This document shows, one piece after another, positions 8,637 through 18,690 of a stretch of 64,000 nt of DNA. The stretch is from Kiritimatiellota bacterium B12222 (GTDB lineage: Bacteria; Verrucomicrobiota; Kiritimatiellia; SS1-B-03-39; UBA6053). Positions within the stretch are counted from its first letter, which is position 1; every line of letters starts with the position of its first letter. The position numbers and the translations under genes were made by a program. The notes beneath the pieces are model-generated. The model worked only from the letters and a program-made list of their open reading frames with translations. It was not told where the DNA came from and made no database searches. Where the stretch lies: assembly GCA_029719485.1 (NCBI GenBank), contig CP120722.1, positions 3,720,001 through 3,784,000 on the forward strand, in the 5' to 3' direction.

Positions 8637-11075
8637 TTAACAGCGAATCTCATTCTTCCCCGTTTTTAAGTTCAACTCCAGACCCTGCCATAAGAATACG
8701 CCCTGGGTTTCGGGAGGAAGGTTGACCATTCCCGAACAGCTTTCCCCAGTAAACTCTACGCTTACAAAAATTTCTCCACGCGGATGAGGCAGTATCGCTT
8801 CCGCGTGCTTTAGATCTCCCGGTTGCGGGCGAATTTTCACTTCACGAAAACCAGGGGCGACAGGGCAAATTCCCAAAACAGATACAGGAAGATGATAAAG
8901 GGGGTGGCTCGACCATGCGTGACAATCGGAACGGGTGGGCTCCAGATGCTCAAACCCAGTTTTAGCGCCCAAGGCCAGCATTTCCTGCCAAGGCCACAGT
9001 TCCTTCAGGATTTGCCCCCCTTGACCTAACTGGGCCAAGGCATCAAACAAGTGACTACGCAGCATATAACTCGCAGGAGCAAAGGTTTTATCTTCAAGGC
9101 TCAAGGCTATCGCATTGCGGCCAATATCCCCATCAATCGTACCCGAAAGAACCGCCCAAATTTGAGCATGCTGACTAAAACAATCCCCTTTAGATGTATC
9201 CTGAAAAACTTGTCGATGATGATCCCAAAATTGATCCAACAAAGCGGCTTGTAAATGAGAGGCTTTGGCTAATGCCGCTTGCGCACGTAGCGGAGAACCT
9301 AAAATCATTTCTAGATCAGCAAGATTATGTAAACTGTGCACATAAATTAAATTCATAATCACCGAAATCCCGTCAGCAGCTTCGGGCAAACAACCCTTTG
9401 GCCATGCCAGCACCCAATCCCCATAAGTCCACCCAGGAAGCTTCGTCAATAAACCCTCTTCATTTTCAAAAAGCTCAAAGGCATCATGCACCGCACGAAC
9501 CCCCGGTAAAAATCGACGTAACCAAGTGGCATCATCTCTCCAATAAAGGTAATCTCGCACCATCCAGGTCCAACTTAAACTAAACATGGGGATGAGCTGA
9601 TCCTCTACGCAAGGAAAACGAGAACAGGTCAATCCGGAAAAGCGGTTACGGGAGTCGTCAAACAACTCAATGGCCCGACGAGGCAATCGATCATCCGAAC
9701 TTAAGGCATAGGTGGTCAAAATTTCGAGTCGGGTATCAAACACATACATCAACTGTTCATAATGAGGGCAATCCATATAGGTTTCATGCATGCACATTTC
9801 CAACCCACGGCGACAAATCGATTTGATGGGATCCAATTTTTCGTCCTGATCACAGCTGAACTCTCCGGTAATCGTCAAGGGATAACCCGTTTCCAGTATA
9901 CGGAAGCGCTCTATCGTTAAATCCTCCTCTGCCGTACGAATCCGCAACAAAATATAACGACCCGCACGCCACCAATGTGACCGCAACACGGAGCTCAACG
10001 AGCCATCAGCCCAAAAAGTATCGGAAAGCCCCCGAAAGGTTTTGCCAAGCACTTCATCCCGATGCCCTTTAACCACTCCCCCTTCTTCCTTTTCAAACAA
10101 AGCCTCAGTCCAATCCCAAACCAGCTCAGCTCCTCGCCCCCCACTCAAGGTCCATTCAGGAAAACCACAATGATACTCTTCCAGATCGATCAAACAGCTA
10201 TATTCAGTATGTGCAGGAATCGTAACTGCGGTCTGCGTCGACCATGCCTTTTGCCAGGTTGCAAGATCAGGATGCGTCATATCCTCAGAGTTAAAACGAT
10301 AAAGCGGATGCTCACCCCCATTGGCAAGAATAAAATGTGGCACCACAGCCCTTACCTTCCCCGGATGTATGGGTTGGCATTTTTGCTCCGGTAACCGAGC
10401 AGGACGCAGCATATAAACGCCTTGAGGGGAGCCCCAATGAAAAGCCTCAGACAGAGAATCTAAAATTTTTGCGGGATGAAATATCCGGCGGCTATTCATT
10501 TTTTGCGCATCTACATGCACGCCACCTCCGACGCCAAAACTAGCAGGGTACGCCCGCGCCCTTTCCATATGGAGCCCCTCAACTTCAGCGACCTTCCACA
10601 ACCCAATACCCGTATTCAGTTGAGAAGACATCTCTCCTTCCGAAGCCAAGATAAATCCAGGTCCTCGTGAATCTCTTGCCAGTGGCGCCATCAATCGACC
10701 TGCCCCCAACCACCATGCAAAGACCTCCAAACAATGATCGCCTTGAGAGAGCCCCTCTAGTTTGAAACTCGAAAAGGCATAGGCATCCTTAGATGAAGCT
10801 TCTGGACCTCTGGCAATGAGATGCCCATCTAAATAGACCTCTGCATAGTGATTGCAAGAAAAATGAAGCAGCACGGCTTCGGGGCCTTCAGCCACAAACC
10901 CAGATCTAAAATGCAGAAAAACTGGCCGATTTTCCCCAAACTCAGGATGCCAAATCCAGCTGGCGTCATCCACCGGATATCGTCTGAGAATACCTGCATC
11001 ATAAGGCCCCAGATCCTTCAGAAAGCGTTTCGTACAGCGAAATGAAGGCGGTGATGAGGTATATGGATGGATCAT
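8637..11075 (-). CDS. GH78-like alpha-L-rhamnosidase
   Basis: 812-residue protein with the layout of bacterial alpha-L-rhamnosidases. The N-terminal beta domains cover about residues 30-390 (ASWIWHPEF, YAEVYLDGHLIARGPE). The (alpha/alpha)6 catalytic barrel follows: MDCPHYEQLMYVFDTRLE carries the typical acidic residues, WTYGDWVLAWP lies in the middle, and SDCHAWSSHPLY is near the end. A C-terminal beta domain follows (VAPGFREVKIRPQPGDL). No signal peptide is visible. The ATG ending at 11075 is preferred over a TTG at 11111. It probably removes terminal rhamnose from oligosaccharides together with the neighbouring GH39-like and MGH1-like enzymes. Some GH78-like proteins have other sugar specificity. 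Confidence 0.87.
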   Translation of the reverse strand: MIHPYTSSPPSFRCTKRFLKDLGPYDAGILRRYPVDDASWIWHPEFGENRPVFLHFRSGFVAEGPEAVLLHFSCNHYAEVYLDGHLIARGPEASSKDAYAFSSFKLEGLSQGDHCLEVFAWWLGAGRLMAPLARDSRGPGFILASEGEMSSQLNTGIGLWKVAEVEGLHMERARAYPASFGVGGGVHVDAQKMNSRRIFHPAKILDSLSEAFHWGSPQGVYMLRPARLPEQKCQPIHPGKVRAVVPHFILANGGEHPLYRFNSEDMTHPDLATWQKAWSTQTAVTIPAHTEYSCLIDLEEYHCGFPEWTLSGGRGAELVWDWTEALFEKEEGGVVKGHRDEVLGKTFRGLSDTFWADGSLSSVLRSHWWRAGRYILLRIRTAEEDLTIERFRILETGYPLTITGEFSCDQDEKLDPIKSICRRGLEMCMHETYMDCPHYEQLMYVFDTRLEILTTYALSSDDRLPRRAIELFDDSRNRFSGLTCSRFPCVEDQLIPMFSLSWTWMVRDYLYWRDDATWLRRFLPGVRAVHDAFELFENEEGLLTKLPGWTYGDWVLAWPKGCLPEAADGISVIMNLIYVHSLHNLADLEMILGSPLRAQAALAKASHLQAALLDQFWDHHRQVFQDTSKGDCFSQHAQIWAVLSGTIDGDIGRNAIALSLEDKTFAPASYMLRSHLFDALAQLGQGGQILKELWPWQEMLALGAKTGFEHLEPTRSDCHAWSSHPLYHLPVSVLGICPVAPGFREVKIRPQPGDLKHAEAILPHPRGEIFVSVEFTGESCSGMVNLPPETQGVFLWQGLELNLKTGKNEIRC

Positions 11076-11218
11076 AGCCAAAAAACAACCCCATCCAAAC
11101 TGACAAAACAATAGTTAAAGACTGAAAACTGTAGTCAGGCGTCCCAACGCTGTGCTTAGGTCACATTCAGAGTTTTATCGGCTTACTGTATTATTTCCTA
11201 ACCGACATAGATTTAGAT

Positions 11219-11917
11219 CTATTTTTTACGTCTTCCTGCAACAAATAAGCCTCCTAATCCCAAAAACAACAGTACAACACTGCTAGGCTCGGGGACAGCG
11301 AAGAGTTGCACCTCGGATAGCCCCACCTCGTTCGTTCCATGGTTCGAATCCACTTCGATCGCCAAGTATCGCGCCGTAACGCCTCCGAGGGCGACGGTGT
11401 TTGCCGCAGGGGCCACGTAGCCATCGGTGCCAGGTGCCTGCTCGAAGGTAACGCCACCTCCTACCTGAGACCAGCCATTGCTACTGAAGTCAAAGTTACC
11501 ACTTTCGTCGACAGGAATGGTTCCTGCAGTGGTTACCCATATTTTCGCTTCATTGACGCCGCGCCGGAGATATTTAGCCTGACCACTTTCGTTGTAGTTC
11601 CACACTCTGATTGAATCGAGATCGTAAGCTGCGGCCATGTCCACCAACACCCACGACTCAGATATATCGACATTCGGATCGGTCAACCACATGTGATCGT
11701 TAGGACTGGTGTCATGTTCGTAGTCGCTACCGTTGAAGCTCAGCCCTGCGCCGTTGAAAGCGGAAATCGGTGTGCGATAATCACCGTTGGCCCATGTGGA
11801 GGCGCGGGCGGTAAATGAAGAGCTATCAATCAGCTCCGCCGCCTGTGATAAGGTCGATAGCCCAAATGCCACAAACAACACGAGGCACACAGGAAAAGAA
11901 AGAAGGGTGGGTTTCAT
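11219..11917 (-). CDS. PEP-CTERM protein with discoidin-like (F5/8 type C) domain
   Basis: 232-residue exported protein. A signal peptide ends near SQAAE (about residue 27). The body resembles an F5/8 type C carbohydrate-binding fold: STWANGDYRTPISAFNG, then WVLVDMAAAYDLDSIRVWNY, and a C-terminal ARYLAIEVDSNHGTNEVGLSEVQLF. It ends with the sorting signal VPEPSSVVLLFLGLGGLFV followed by RRKK. It is next to the glycoside hydrolase genes and on the same strand as GH39/GH78, which fits a surface sugar-binding role, though it is separated from them by 140 bases. Confidence 0.87.
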   Translation of the reverse strand: MKPTLLSFPVCLVLFVAFGLSTLSQAAELIDSSSFTARASTWANGDYRTPISAFNGAGLSFNGSDYEHDTSPNDHMWLTDPNVDISESWVLVDMAAAYDLDSIRVWNYNESGQAKYLRRGVNEAKIWVTTAGTIPVDESGNFDFSSNGWSQVGGGVTFEQAPGTDGYVAPAANTVALGGVTARYLAIEVDSNHGTNEVGLSEVQLFAVPEPSSVVLLFLGLGGLFVAGRRKK

Positions 11918-12595
11918 AGAATAAGTCCTTTAGCTAGGGTTCGCACCCCATGATAACAACCTTTCAGGGTATGTGTCAATGCATACCCACCCCCTGTGAG
12001 CAGGGGTATAAAAATGGTCAAAAACGGCCGAGTTGAAAATGCCCGTTTCAAGGGGGAAAAGATTGAACCACCCGCTTCGTTGGAGGACACGGAAACCCGT
12101 ATGTAGGGAAGGAACGCGGCGAGACCCAAAATTCCCAAAAAAAAACTTCGGCATCTCCTTCCGTTTACTTCCAGCGATGGGTTTGTCGGAAATAGACCGG
12201 TATGGGTTCGGCAAACCGGGGGAGTTCAAGGGCTCGCCGAACCATGCCGCCATCTGCATGGCCTCCGTGCCCTCCTGCCAAGCGGACGGTAAAAAATAAT
12301 GGCATCCACGGACTCGGCTTAGGCGAACCCCTTACAACAGTACAGAATTGTAAATTTCCTCCAAATTAAACCTAAAATTACGTCAAAAAAGCTTGAAAGA
12401 ATCAAAAGGGCCCATTTCCGACACATCCGAAAATTTAAAAAGAGGCCTTTTGCGCGAATCCTGCCTTTTTTTACTTCCAAAAGGAAGACTCAGGGGTATA
12501 GGTGTTGGTCGGTTGCTTTCATGTTTGCACCCACCCTTTGCCTATATTTTTTCAGGTGAAGGTCTCTTCCATTTTGAACCTGTACACGAGGATGT
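11918..12595. other. Long intergenic region upstream of aceE
   Basis: No convincing gene was found in 678 bases. Frames at 12033-12299 and 12393-12599 (plus) and 11914-12259 (minus) have no family resemblance or ribosome sites. Inverted repeats are present: GGGTATG/CATACCC (11967-11988), CCCCTG/CAGGGG (11991-12006) and GGTTCGGC/GCCGAACC (12205-12243). The last 250 bases turn AT-rich and should contain the aceE promoter; TTGTAA (12348) and TAAAAT (12373) are 19 bases apart, a weak candidate only. Confidence 0.5.
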
Positions 12596-15253
12596 ATGAG
12601 CGACGCCCACGACCAAATTGAACTTCAGGAATGGCAACAATCTCTTAGAGATGTGTTAGCCCTCTCAGGCCCAGATCAGGCTAAGAACATTTTGTTGGCA
12701 CTCCAAGCCGAAGCCCAAAAAGCGGGCCTCAGCTTTGAGCACCCCCTGAACACTCCTTATATTAACACCATCCCCGCGTCCCAGCAGAACCCCTACCCCG
12801 GTAGTCGTGAAGTAGAACGGCGCATCAAGAGTATTGTGCGTTGGAACGCCATGGCCATGGTCACCCGCGCCAACAAACAGTTGGATGGTATCGGGGGACA
12901 TATCTCCACATACGCTTCTGCAGCAACTCTTTATGAGGTTGGATTTAACCACTTTTGGCATGGCGCTTCCGAGAACCATCCCGGTGATTTGGTGTTTTTC
13001 CAAGGACATGCCTCTCCCGGCATTTACGCCCGTGCTTTCGTAGAAGGTCGTCTGTCGGAACAAAAATTAAACAACTTCCGTCGTGAACTCGCTCCTGGTG
13101 GCGGCTTAAGTTCTTATCCCCATCCTTGGTTGATGAAGGATTTCTGGAAATTCCCCACCGTATCCATGGGTCTCGGACCTTTGATGGCGATCTATCAAGC
13201 CCGTTACATGAAATACTTGGAAAATCGGGGACTGATCCCTAAAACCAACCAGAAAGTATGGTGTTTTATTGGTGACGGTGAGTCCGACGAACCCGAAACC
13301 ACGGGTTGTATCAGCATCGCCGGTCGCGAAAAGCTCGATAACCTGGTTTTCGTTCTCAATTGTAACCTCCAACGTTTAGATGGACCTGTTCGCGGAAACG
13401 GCTCGATCGTTCGCGAAATGGAAGCCCGCTTCCGCTCCGCCAACTGGAACGTCGTGAAATGTCTGTGGGGCTCAGAATGGGATCCCCTGCTTGAGCGCGA
13501 TCAAACCGGTGCATTGGTTCGCCGTTTTGAAGACACCGTAGATGGACAATTCCAAAAATACTCGGTTTCTGATGGCGCCTATGTTCGCGAAAACTTCTTC
13601 AAAGGTGAAGAACTACAAAAATTGGTCTCCAACATGGCCGACCAAGAACTCAAGAAATTGAAACGCGGTGGTCACGATCCCGTGAAAGTCTACAACGCCT
13701 ACAAACAGGCTTCAGAATCTGATGGACGTCCGACCATCGTCATTGCCAAAACCGTAAAAGGATATGGACTGGGCGAAGCCGGCGAAGGCAAAAACATTGC
13801 CCACAACCAGAAAAAACTCAACGAAGACGAATTGCTCAGCTTCCGCACCCGCTTTGGGATTCCCATTAGTGACGAAGAAGTTAAAAATGCTCCCTTCTAC
13901 AAACCGGCAGAAGACAGTATCGAAATGGAATACATGCGCGATCGTCGTGCCGCCTTGGGTGGTCATGTTCCGAGTCGCGTTTCCGTCACCAAAGCCATCG
14001 ACCTTCCTCCGTCTAAAATTTATGATGAATTTTATGAAGGCACCGGAGACCGCGAAGCGTCCACGACCATGGTGGTCGGACGTATCGTCAGTAAACTCCT
14101 GAAAGACAAAGGTGTAGGCAAGTTGATCGTTCCAATCATCCCTGACGAATCCCGTACCTTCGGGATGGAATCTCTGTTCAGCCAATGCGGAATTTACGCA
14201 CCGACCGGACAGCTCTACACCCCGGTTGATCGTGATCAGCTCATGTATTACAAGGAAGCCAAAGACGGTCAGTTGCTGCAGGAAGGCATCAACGAAGCCG
14301 GTGCGGGCGCCAGTTGGGTTGCCGCAGGTACCGCCTATTCGGTGTACGGTGTAAACTCGATTCCGTTCTACATTTTCTACTCCATGTTTGGTTTCCAACG
14401 CATTGGCGATTTGATTTGGGCCGCGGCGGATAGTCGTACCAAAGGTTTCCTCATCGGCGGAACCGCCGGACGCACCACCCTGAACGGTGAAGGCCTCCAG
14501 CACGAAGATGGTCACAGTCATGTGATTTCTTCCACCGTGCCCAACTGCAAAAGCTATGACCCTGCTTATGCCTACGAAATGGCCATCATCATCGAAGAAG
14601 GGATTCGCGAAATGTACCACGAAGGCAAAGACGTCTTCTACTACATCACTGCGATGAACGAAAACTACGTGATGCCCCCCATCCCCAAAGGCGATAATGT
14701 CAAAGAAGGCGTCATCAAAGGATGTTACAAATTCACAGGACCTAGCGGCAAAAAGAAAGCCCAGGCCAACTTGCTCGGATCAGGTACCATCCTGAACGAA
14801 GTGGTCAAAGCCGCTGAAATCCTGCGGAACGATTACAAAGTCGAAACCAACGTCTTCTCCGTCACCAGTTACAAAACACTGACTGATGATGCCTGGGAAT
14901 GCGACCGTTGGAATCTCCTGCATCCCGAAGCCGAGCCTAAAGTACCTTACGTTCAAGAACTCTTCAGCGGTGAGCCCGATGTGTTTGTCACCAGCAGTGA
15001 TTACATGAAAACCTTGCCCGACACCTTGGCACGCTGGATTCCCGGCGAATTGCAAACCCTCGGAACCAACGGCTTCGGTCGCAGTGAAAGCCGCGAAGCG
15101 TTACGGGACTTCTTTGAAGTCGATCGTAAATACGTGGTGCTCTCCACGCTCACCTTATTGGTGAAGAAAGGAGAACTCAAAAAAGATGTCCTGACCAAAG
15201 CAATTAAAGATTTAGGCATTGATTCAGAGAAACTCAATCCCTTGCAGGCCTAA
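12596..15253 (+). CDS. aceE: Pyruvate dehydrogenase E1 component, homodimeric type
   Basis: 885-residue thiamine diphosphate enzyme that decarboxylates pyruvate and acetylates the E2 lipoyl group. The ThDP-binding motif GDGESDEPE...NLVFVLNCN is at about residues 223-260, and the pyrimidine/transketolase-like domain includes FSQCGIYAPTGQLYTPVDRD and the EDGHSHV segment. Length and sequence match the proteobacterial-type single-chain AceE, not the two-chain alpha/beta enzyme. The ATG at 12596 has GAGG 8 bases upstream. It is the first gene of aceE-aceF-lpd, spaced 18 and 8 bases apart, an ordinary operon. Confidence 0.96.
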   Translation: MSDAHDQIELQEWQQSLRDVLALSGPDQAKNILLALQAEAQKAGLSFEHPLNTPYINTIPASQQNPYPGSREVERRIKSIVRWNAMAMVTRANKQLDGIGGHISTYASAATLYEVGFNHFWHGASENHPGDLVFFQGHASPGIYARAFVEGRLSEQKLNNFRRELAPGGGLSSYPHPWLMKDFWKFPTVSMGLGPLMAIYQARYMKYLENRGLIPKTNQKVWCFIGDGESDEPETTGCISIAGREKLDNLVFVLNCNLQRLDGPVRGNGSIVREMEARFRSANWNVVKCLWGSEWDPLLERDQTGALVRRFEDTVDGQFQKYSVSDGAYVRENFFKGEELQKLVSNMADQELKKLKRGGHDPVKVYNAYKQASESDGRPTIVIAKTVKGYGLGEAGEGKNIAHNQKKLNEDELLSFRTRFGIPISDEEVKNAPFYKPAEDSIEMEYMRDRRAALGGHVPSRVSVTKAIDLPPSKIYDEFYEGTGDREASTTMVVGRIVSKLLKDKGVGKLIVPIIPDESRTFGMESLFSQCGIYAPTGQLYTPVDRDQLMYYKEAKDGQLLQEGINEAGAGASWVAAGTAYSVYGVNSIPFYIFYSMFGFQRIGDLIWAAADSRTKGFLIGGTAGRTTLNGEGLQHEDGHSHVISSTVPNCKSYDPAYAYEMAIIIEEGIREMYHEGKDVFYYITAMNENYVMPPIPKGDNVKEGVIKGCYKFTGPSGKKKAQANLLGSGTILNEVVKAAEILRNDYKVETNVFSVTSYKTLTDDAWECDRWNLLHPEAEPKVPYVQELFSGEPDVFVTSSDYMKTLPDTLARWIPGELQTLGTNGFGRSESREALRDFFEVDRKYVVLSTLTLLVKKGELKKDVLTKAIKDLGIDSEKLNPLQA

Positions 15254-15271
15254 TCGAAGGAGACAGAACTT

Positions 15272-16918
15272 ATGGCTACTGAGATGAAAGTGCCCGCATT
15301 GGGCGAAGGCGTAGAAGGCGGAAAAATCCTCACTCTCGAGGTCGCCGTTGGCGATCAAGTGACAGAAGGACAGACCCTCTTTGAACTCGAAACTGGAAAA
15401 GCGACTGTAGAAGTTCCCGCTTCAGCTGACGGGGTGATTGAATCCCTGACCGTTGGCGAAGGCGATGAACTTTCTGTAGGCGATGTGTTCGGCACCCTCG
15501 CGGGTGGTGAAGCAACAGCAACCGATTCCTCCGATCAACCCGAAGCCCCTGCAGCCCAAGAGGACTCCTCTGACGCTGAAGAAGCTGAAACGGAAGAAGA
15601 GGATGAGGACGAAGCTGAAGAAGCTGGCGAAGCTTCCGAAATCAACATCGAAGTTCCCGCATTAGGCGAAGGCGTCGAAGGCGGTACCGTGGTCTCCATG
15701 GATGTTGCTGCAGGTGATGAAGTCAGCGAAGGCCAAACCCTTTTCGAACTCGAAACCGGTAAAGCCACTGTTGAAGTCCCCGCCCCCGCGTCGGGAACCC
15801 TCAACAACCTCAGCGTTTCTGAAGGCGACGAAATTAAAGTCGGCGACAGTATTGGGACCATGACCGGAAAAGGCTCAGCCCCTCAAAAGGTGAAAAAAGC
15901 CAAAAAGAAAACGGACAAAACCCAAACCAAACCTGTGAAAGCCGAAGCGAGTAGCCCCAGTGCCCCTGTAGCACCTTTGCAAGCTGCGGCCGCTCGCCCC
16001 AACAACTCTCCTGTACCCGCCTCCCCTTCTGTGCGTAAATTCGCACGTGAAATTGGCGTAGATATCAACCAGGTTCCCGGAAACGGACCTCGTGGACGTA
16101 TCCAAATGCAGGACGTGAAAGCATGGTCCAAACAGTTGCATCAGCAACAAAGTGCAGCCCCTGCCGTTGCGGCGGCACCCGTCAAAAAAGTTCCCCTTCC
16201 TGACTTCTCCAAATTTGGTAAAGTCGAGAAAGAGAAAATGAACGCCATTCGCCGCATGACCGTCGATCATATGGACAACTGCTGGAGCACCATCCCGCAT
16301 GTGACCCAATTTGACGAAGCGGACGTTACGGATCTGGAAGCCCTGCGGAAGAGCTTCCAACCCAAAGCCGAAAAAGCCGGAACCAAATTGACCATGACCG
16401 CCATGCTCATCAAGATCATGGGATCAGCCCTCAAAGCCTTCCCCACCTTTAACGCCTCCATCGATTCCGAAAACGAAGAGATCATCTACAAAAAATATTT
16501 CAACGTCGGTTGCGCAGTCGACACTCCCAAAGGTTTGGTAGTGCCCGTCATTCGCGGCGTAGACGGTTTGAATATGATTGAGATCAGTAAAGAACTCGGA
16601 GATATGGCCGGCAACATGCGCGACGGGAAAATTAATCCCAGCATGTTGCAGGGCGGATGCATCACCCTCTCCAATTTGGGTGGTCTCAGTGGCAAACACT
16701 TCACGCCAATTGTGAACGGACCCGAAGTTGCGATTTTGGGTGTCGGACGCGCCAGCATGAAACCCGTGTGGCAAAATGGGGAATTTGTTCCTCGTTTGAT
16801 GATGCCACTTTCCCTTTCTTACGACCATCGATTGATTGACGGCGCCAACGGCACCCGATTCATGCGCTGGATCGTAGATGCGATTGAACAACCCCTCCTC
16901 ATCTCACTTGAAGGATAA
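15272..16918 (+). CDS. aceF: Dihydrolipoamide acetyltransferase (pyruvate dehydrogenase E2)
   Basis: 548-residue E2 core of the pyruvate dehydrogenase complex. It has two lipoyl domains, each with the ELETGKATVEVP site (lipoylated Lys43 in the first, its copy near residue 169 in the second). These are joined by an acidic Ala/Glu/Asp linker and then a Lys/Pro/Ala-rich linker. A peripheral-subunit-binding domain follows (PSVRKFAREIGVDINQVPG, about 250-285), and then the acyltransferase domain with the catalytic SYDHRLIDGANG motif near the C-terminus. Escherichia coli AceF usually has three lipoyl domains; two is normal in many other groups. GGAGA precedes the ATG. Confidence 0.96.
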   Translation: MATEMKVPALGEGVEGGKILTLEVAVGDQVTEGQTLFELETGKATVEVPASADGVIESLTVGEGDELSVGDVFGTLAGGEATATDSSDQPEAPAAQEDSSDAEEAETEEEDEDEAEEAGEASEINIEVPALGEGVEGGTVVSMDVAAGDEVSEGQTLFELETGKATVEVPAPASGTLNNLSVSEGDEIKVGDSIGTMTGKGSAPQKVKKAKKKTDKTQTKPVKAEASSPSAPVAPLQAAAARPNNSPVPASPSVRKFAREIGVDINQVPGNGPRGRIQMQDVKAWSKQLHQQQSAAPAVAAAPVKKVPLPDFSKFGKVEKEKMNAIRRMTVDHMDNCWSTIPHVTQFDEADVTDLEALRKSFQPKAEKAGTKLTMTAMLIKIMGSALKAFPTFNASIDSENEEIIYKKYFNVGCAVDTPKGLVVPVIRGVDGLNMIEISKELGDMAGNMRDGKINPSMLQGGCITLSNLGGLSGKHFTPIVNGPEVAILGVGRASMKPVWQNGEFVPRLMMPLSLSYDHRLIDGANGTRFMRWIVDAIEQPLLISLEG

Positions 16919-16926
16919 GAATAATT

Positions 16927-18351
16927 ATGAGCAATGAAACCTGTGATCTGGTAGTAATTGGTGGTGGCCCCGGAGGTTATCCGGCTGCATTTTACGCCGC
17001 GGACCTTGGACTGAATGTTACCGTTATTGACAAAGAATTGAATCCCGGTGGTGTCTGCCTGTTTAAAGGCTGTATCCCTTCTAAAGCCTTGTTGCATGTG
17101 GCCAAATTGGTCACAGAGATGAAAGAAGCCAAAGAATGGGGCGTCAACATCGGTTCTGTTGATGTGGATATTGATAAACTGCGGAGCTTTAAAGAAGGCG
17201 TTGTCAATAAATTGACCGGCGGTCTGGGCATGCTTTCCAAGCAACGCAACGTGACCTTTATTCAAGGTACCGCTTCCTTTATTGATAACAAAACCTTGAG
17301 CGTTGAAACCGCAGATGGCGAAACCAAAGAACTCAAGTTCGATAAAGCCATCATTGCTACGGGTTCTCGTCCTACCCAAGTTCCCGGCCTTTCCATTGAC
17401 TCCCCACGGGTCGTCGATTCTACAGGCGCCTTGGAACTCCCCTTCAAACCTAAATCGTTGCTCGTCATCGGTGGCGGATATATCGGTTTGGAAATGGGAT
17501 CAGTCTATCAAGCCCTCGGCACTGAAATCACCGTGGTTGAAATGACAGCGAATCTCTTGCCAAGTGCTGACCGCGATTTGGTACAACCCTTGCAGAAAAT
17601 GCTCAAAGGCCGCTTCAAAGAATTCAAGATGAAGACCAAGGTCGCAAAACTTGAAGATGTCGGCGAAAGCGTCAAAGTCACTTTCGAAGATGACAAAGGC
17701 AACGTCACCGAAGAGAATTACGAAATGGTATTGATGTCCATCGGTCGTCGTCCCAACTCTGCCGGATTTGGCATTGAAAACACTGACGTAAAAGTCAATG
17801 CAGGCGGATGGATTGAAACCGACAGCCAACGTCGCACCCATGAGTCCAACATCTGGGCCATTGGTGATGTCGCAGGTGAGCCCATGCTCGCTCACAAAGC
17901 CACCTACGAAGGTAAAGTTGCCGTACAGGCCATCATGGGCAAACGCTCTATCTATGACCCCGCAGCGATCCCTGCTGTGGTCTTCACCGATCCTGAAATT
18001 GCCTGGGCCGGTTTGACCGAACTCGAAGCCAAAGATCAAGGAATCGCCATCAAAGTGGCTAAATTCCCTTGGGCGGCTTCCGGACGGGCCACCACCCTCG
18101 ACCGTAGCGATGGACTCACCAAATTGATCACCCACCCCGAAACCGAACAAATTCTCGGAATTGGAATCTGTGGCCCCGGTGCTGGCGAGTTAATCGCAGA
18201 AGGTACCTTGGCCATCGAAATGGGTGCCACCGTTGAAGACTTGAGCTTGACCATTCACCCGCATCCGACGCTGTCGGAAACGGTAATGGAATCTGCGGAG
18301 GCCTACTACGGCCACAGCCCGCATTTCTATCAGCCCAAGAAAAAGAAATAA
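16927..18351 (+). CDS. lpdA: Dihydrolipoyl dehydrogenase (E3)
   Basis: 474-residue FAD flavoenzyme that reoxidises dihydrolipoamide with NAD+. It has the FAD-binding GGGPGGYPAAFYAADLG, the redox-active disulfide in GGVCLFKGCIPSKAL (Cys44 and Cys49), the NAD-binding GGGYIGLEMGSVYQALG, the second FAD motif AIGDVAGEPMLAHKA, and the catalytic His/Glu pair in TIHPHPTLSETVMESAE. It is the last gene of the aceEF-lpd operon, 8 bases after aceF, and is followed by a strong terminator. Confidence 0.96.
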   Translation: MSNETCDLVVIGGGPGGYPAAFYAADLGLNVTVIDKELNPGGVCLFKGCIPSKALLHVAKLVTEMKEAKEWGVNIGSVDVDIDKLRSFKEGVVNKLTGGLGMLSKQRNVTFIQGTASFIDNKTLSVETADGETKELKFDKAIIATGSRPTQVPGLSIDSPRVVDSTGALELPFKPKSLLVIGGGYIGLEMGSVYQALGTEITVVEMTANLLPSADRDLVQPLQKMLKGRFKEFKMKTKVAKLEDVGESVKVTFEDDKGNVTEENYEMVLMSIGRRPNSAGFGIENTDVKVNAGGWIETDSQRRTHESNIWAIGDVAGEPMLAHKATYEGKVAVQAIMGKRSIYDPAAIPAVVFTDPEIAWAGLTELEAKDQGIAIKVAKFPWAASGRATTLDRSDGLTKLITHPETEQILGIGICGPGAGELIAEGTLAIEMGATVEDLSLTIHPHPTLSETVMESAEAYYGHSPHFYQPKKKK

Positions 18352-18352
18352 G

Positions 18353-18410
18353 TTTTCCGACCTTCGGAAAAACATTTCCAAGCCGTTCCGACCTTCGGAA
18401 CGGCTTTTTT
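18353..18410 (+). terminator. Double-hairpin terminator after lpdA
   Basis: Two hairpins share the same CCGACCTTCGG core: TTTTCCG/CGGAAAA (18353-18371) and the longer AAGCCGTTCCG (18380-18390) with CGGAACGGCTT (18396-18406), followed by a T run to 18410. The second is a textbook Rho-independent terminator; the first looks like a partial copy. Confidence 0.9.
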
Positions 18411-18420
18411 GTGTCCTCAC

Positions 18421-18690
18421 TTCTCCCCAAATCCGCTCCCCTCCCAAGCTTGCCTGGGAGGAGGCAGGACTTTTCGAAAACGCGGCACACCCCAAAGCCA
18501 GCTCCCCTCCACAGCTTGCCTGGGAGGAAGCGGGACTTTGCGGAAACACGACCCACCACCAAAGCCAGCTCCCCTCCACAGCTTGTCTGGGAGGAAGCAG
18601 GACTTTTCGAAAACGCGTCTCAACCCAAAGCCAGCCCCCCTCCACAGCTTGCCTGGGAGGAAGTAGGACTTTGCGCCAACACCTTGCCCC
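18421..18690. repeat. Imperfect tandem repeat, about 66 bp x 4
   Basis: Four units begin near 18427, 18492, 18559 and 18625. The shared core reads CCAAAGCCAGCTCCCCTCC, then ACAGCTTGCCTGGGAGGAAG and CAGGACTTT(T/G)CG. In the first unit the core is palindromic (CTCCCA...TGGGAG), and the others have lost one arm. Because the period is close to a multiple of three, long open frames appear on both strands, but they are repeat artefacts. Two looser relatives follow (about 18700-18800), each with CAGTCGT(C/T)GCTACAC and a GGCGGC end. Confidence 0.85.

Noticed and set aside
12033..12299. Frame of 88 residues upstream of aceE
   Set aside because: No resemblance to any family and no ribosome site; inverted repeats in the DNA explain its composition.
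13712..14620. Long minus-strand frame inside aceE
   Set aside because: It is a shadow of the real coding sequence on the opposite strand, with Gly/Val/Phe-rich composition caused by codon bias.
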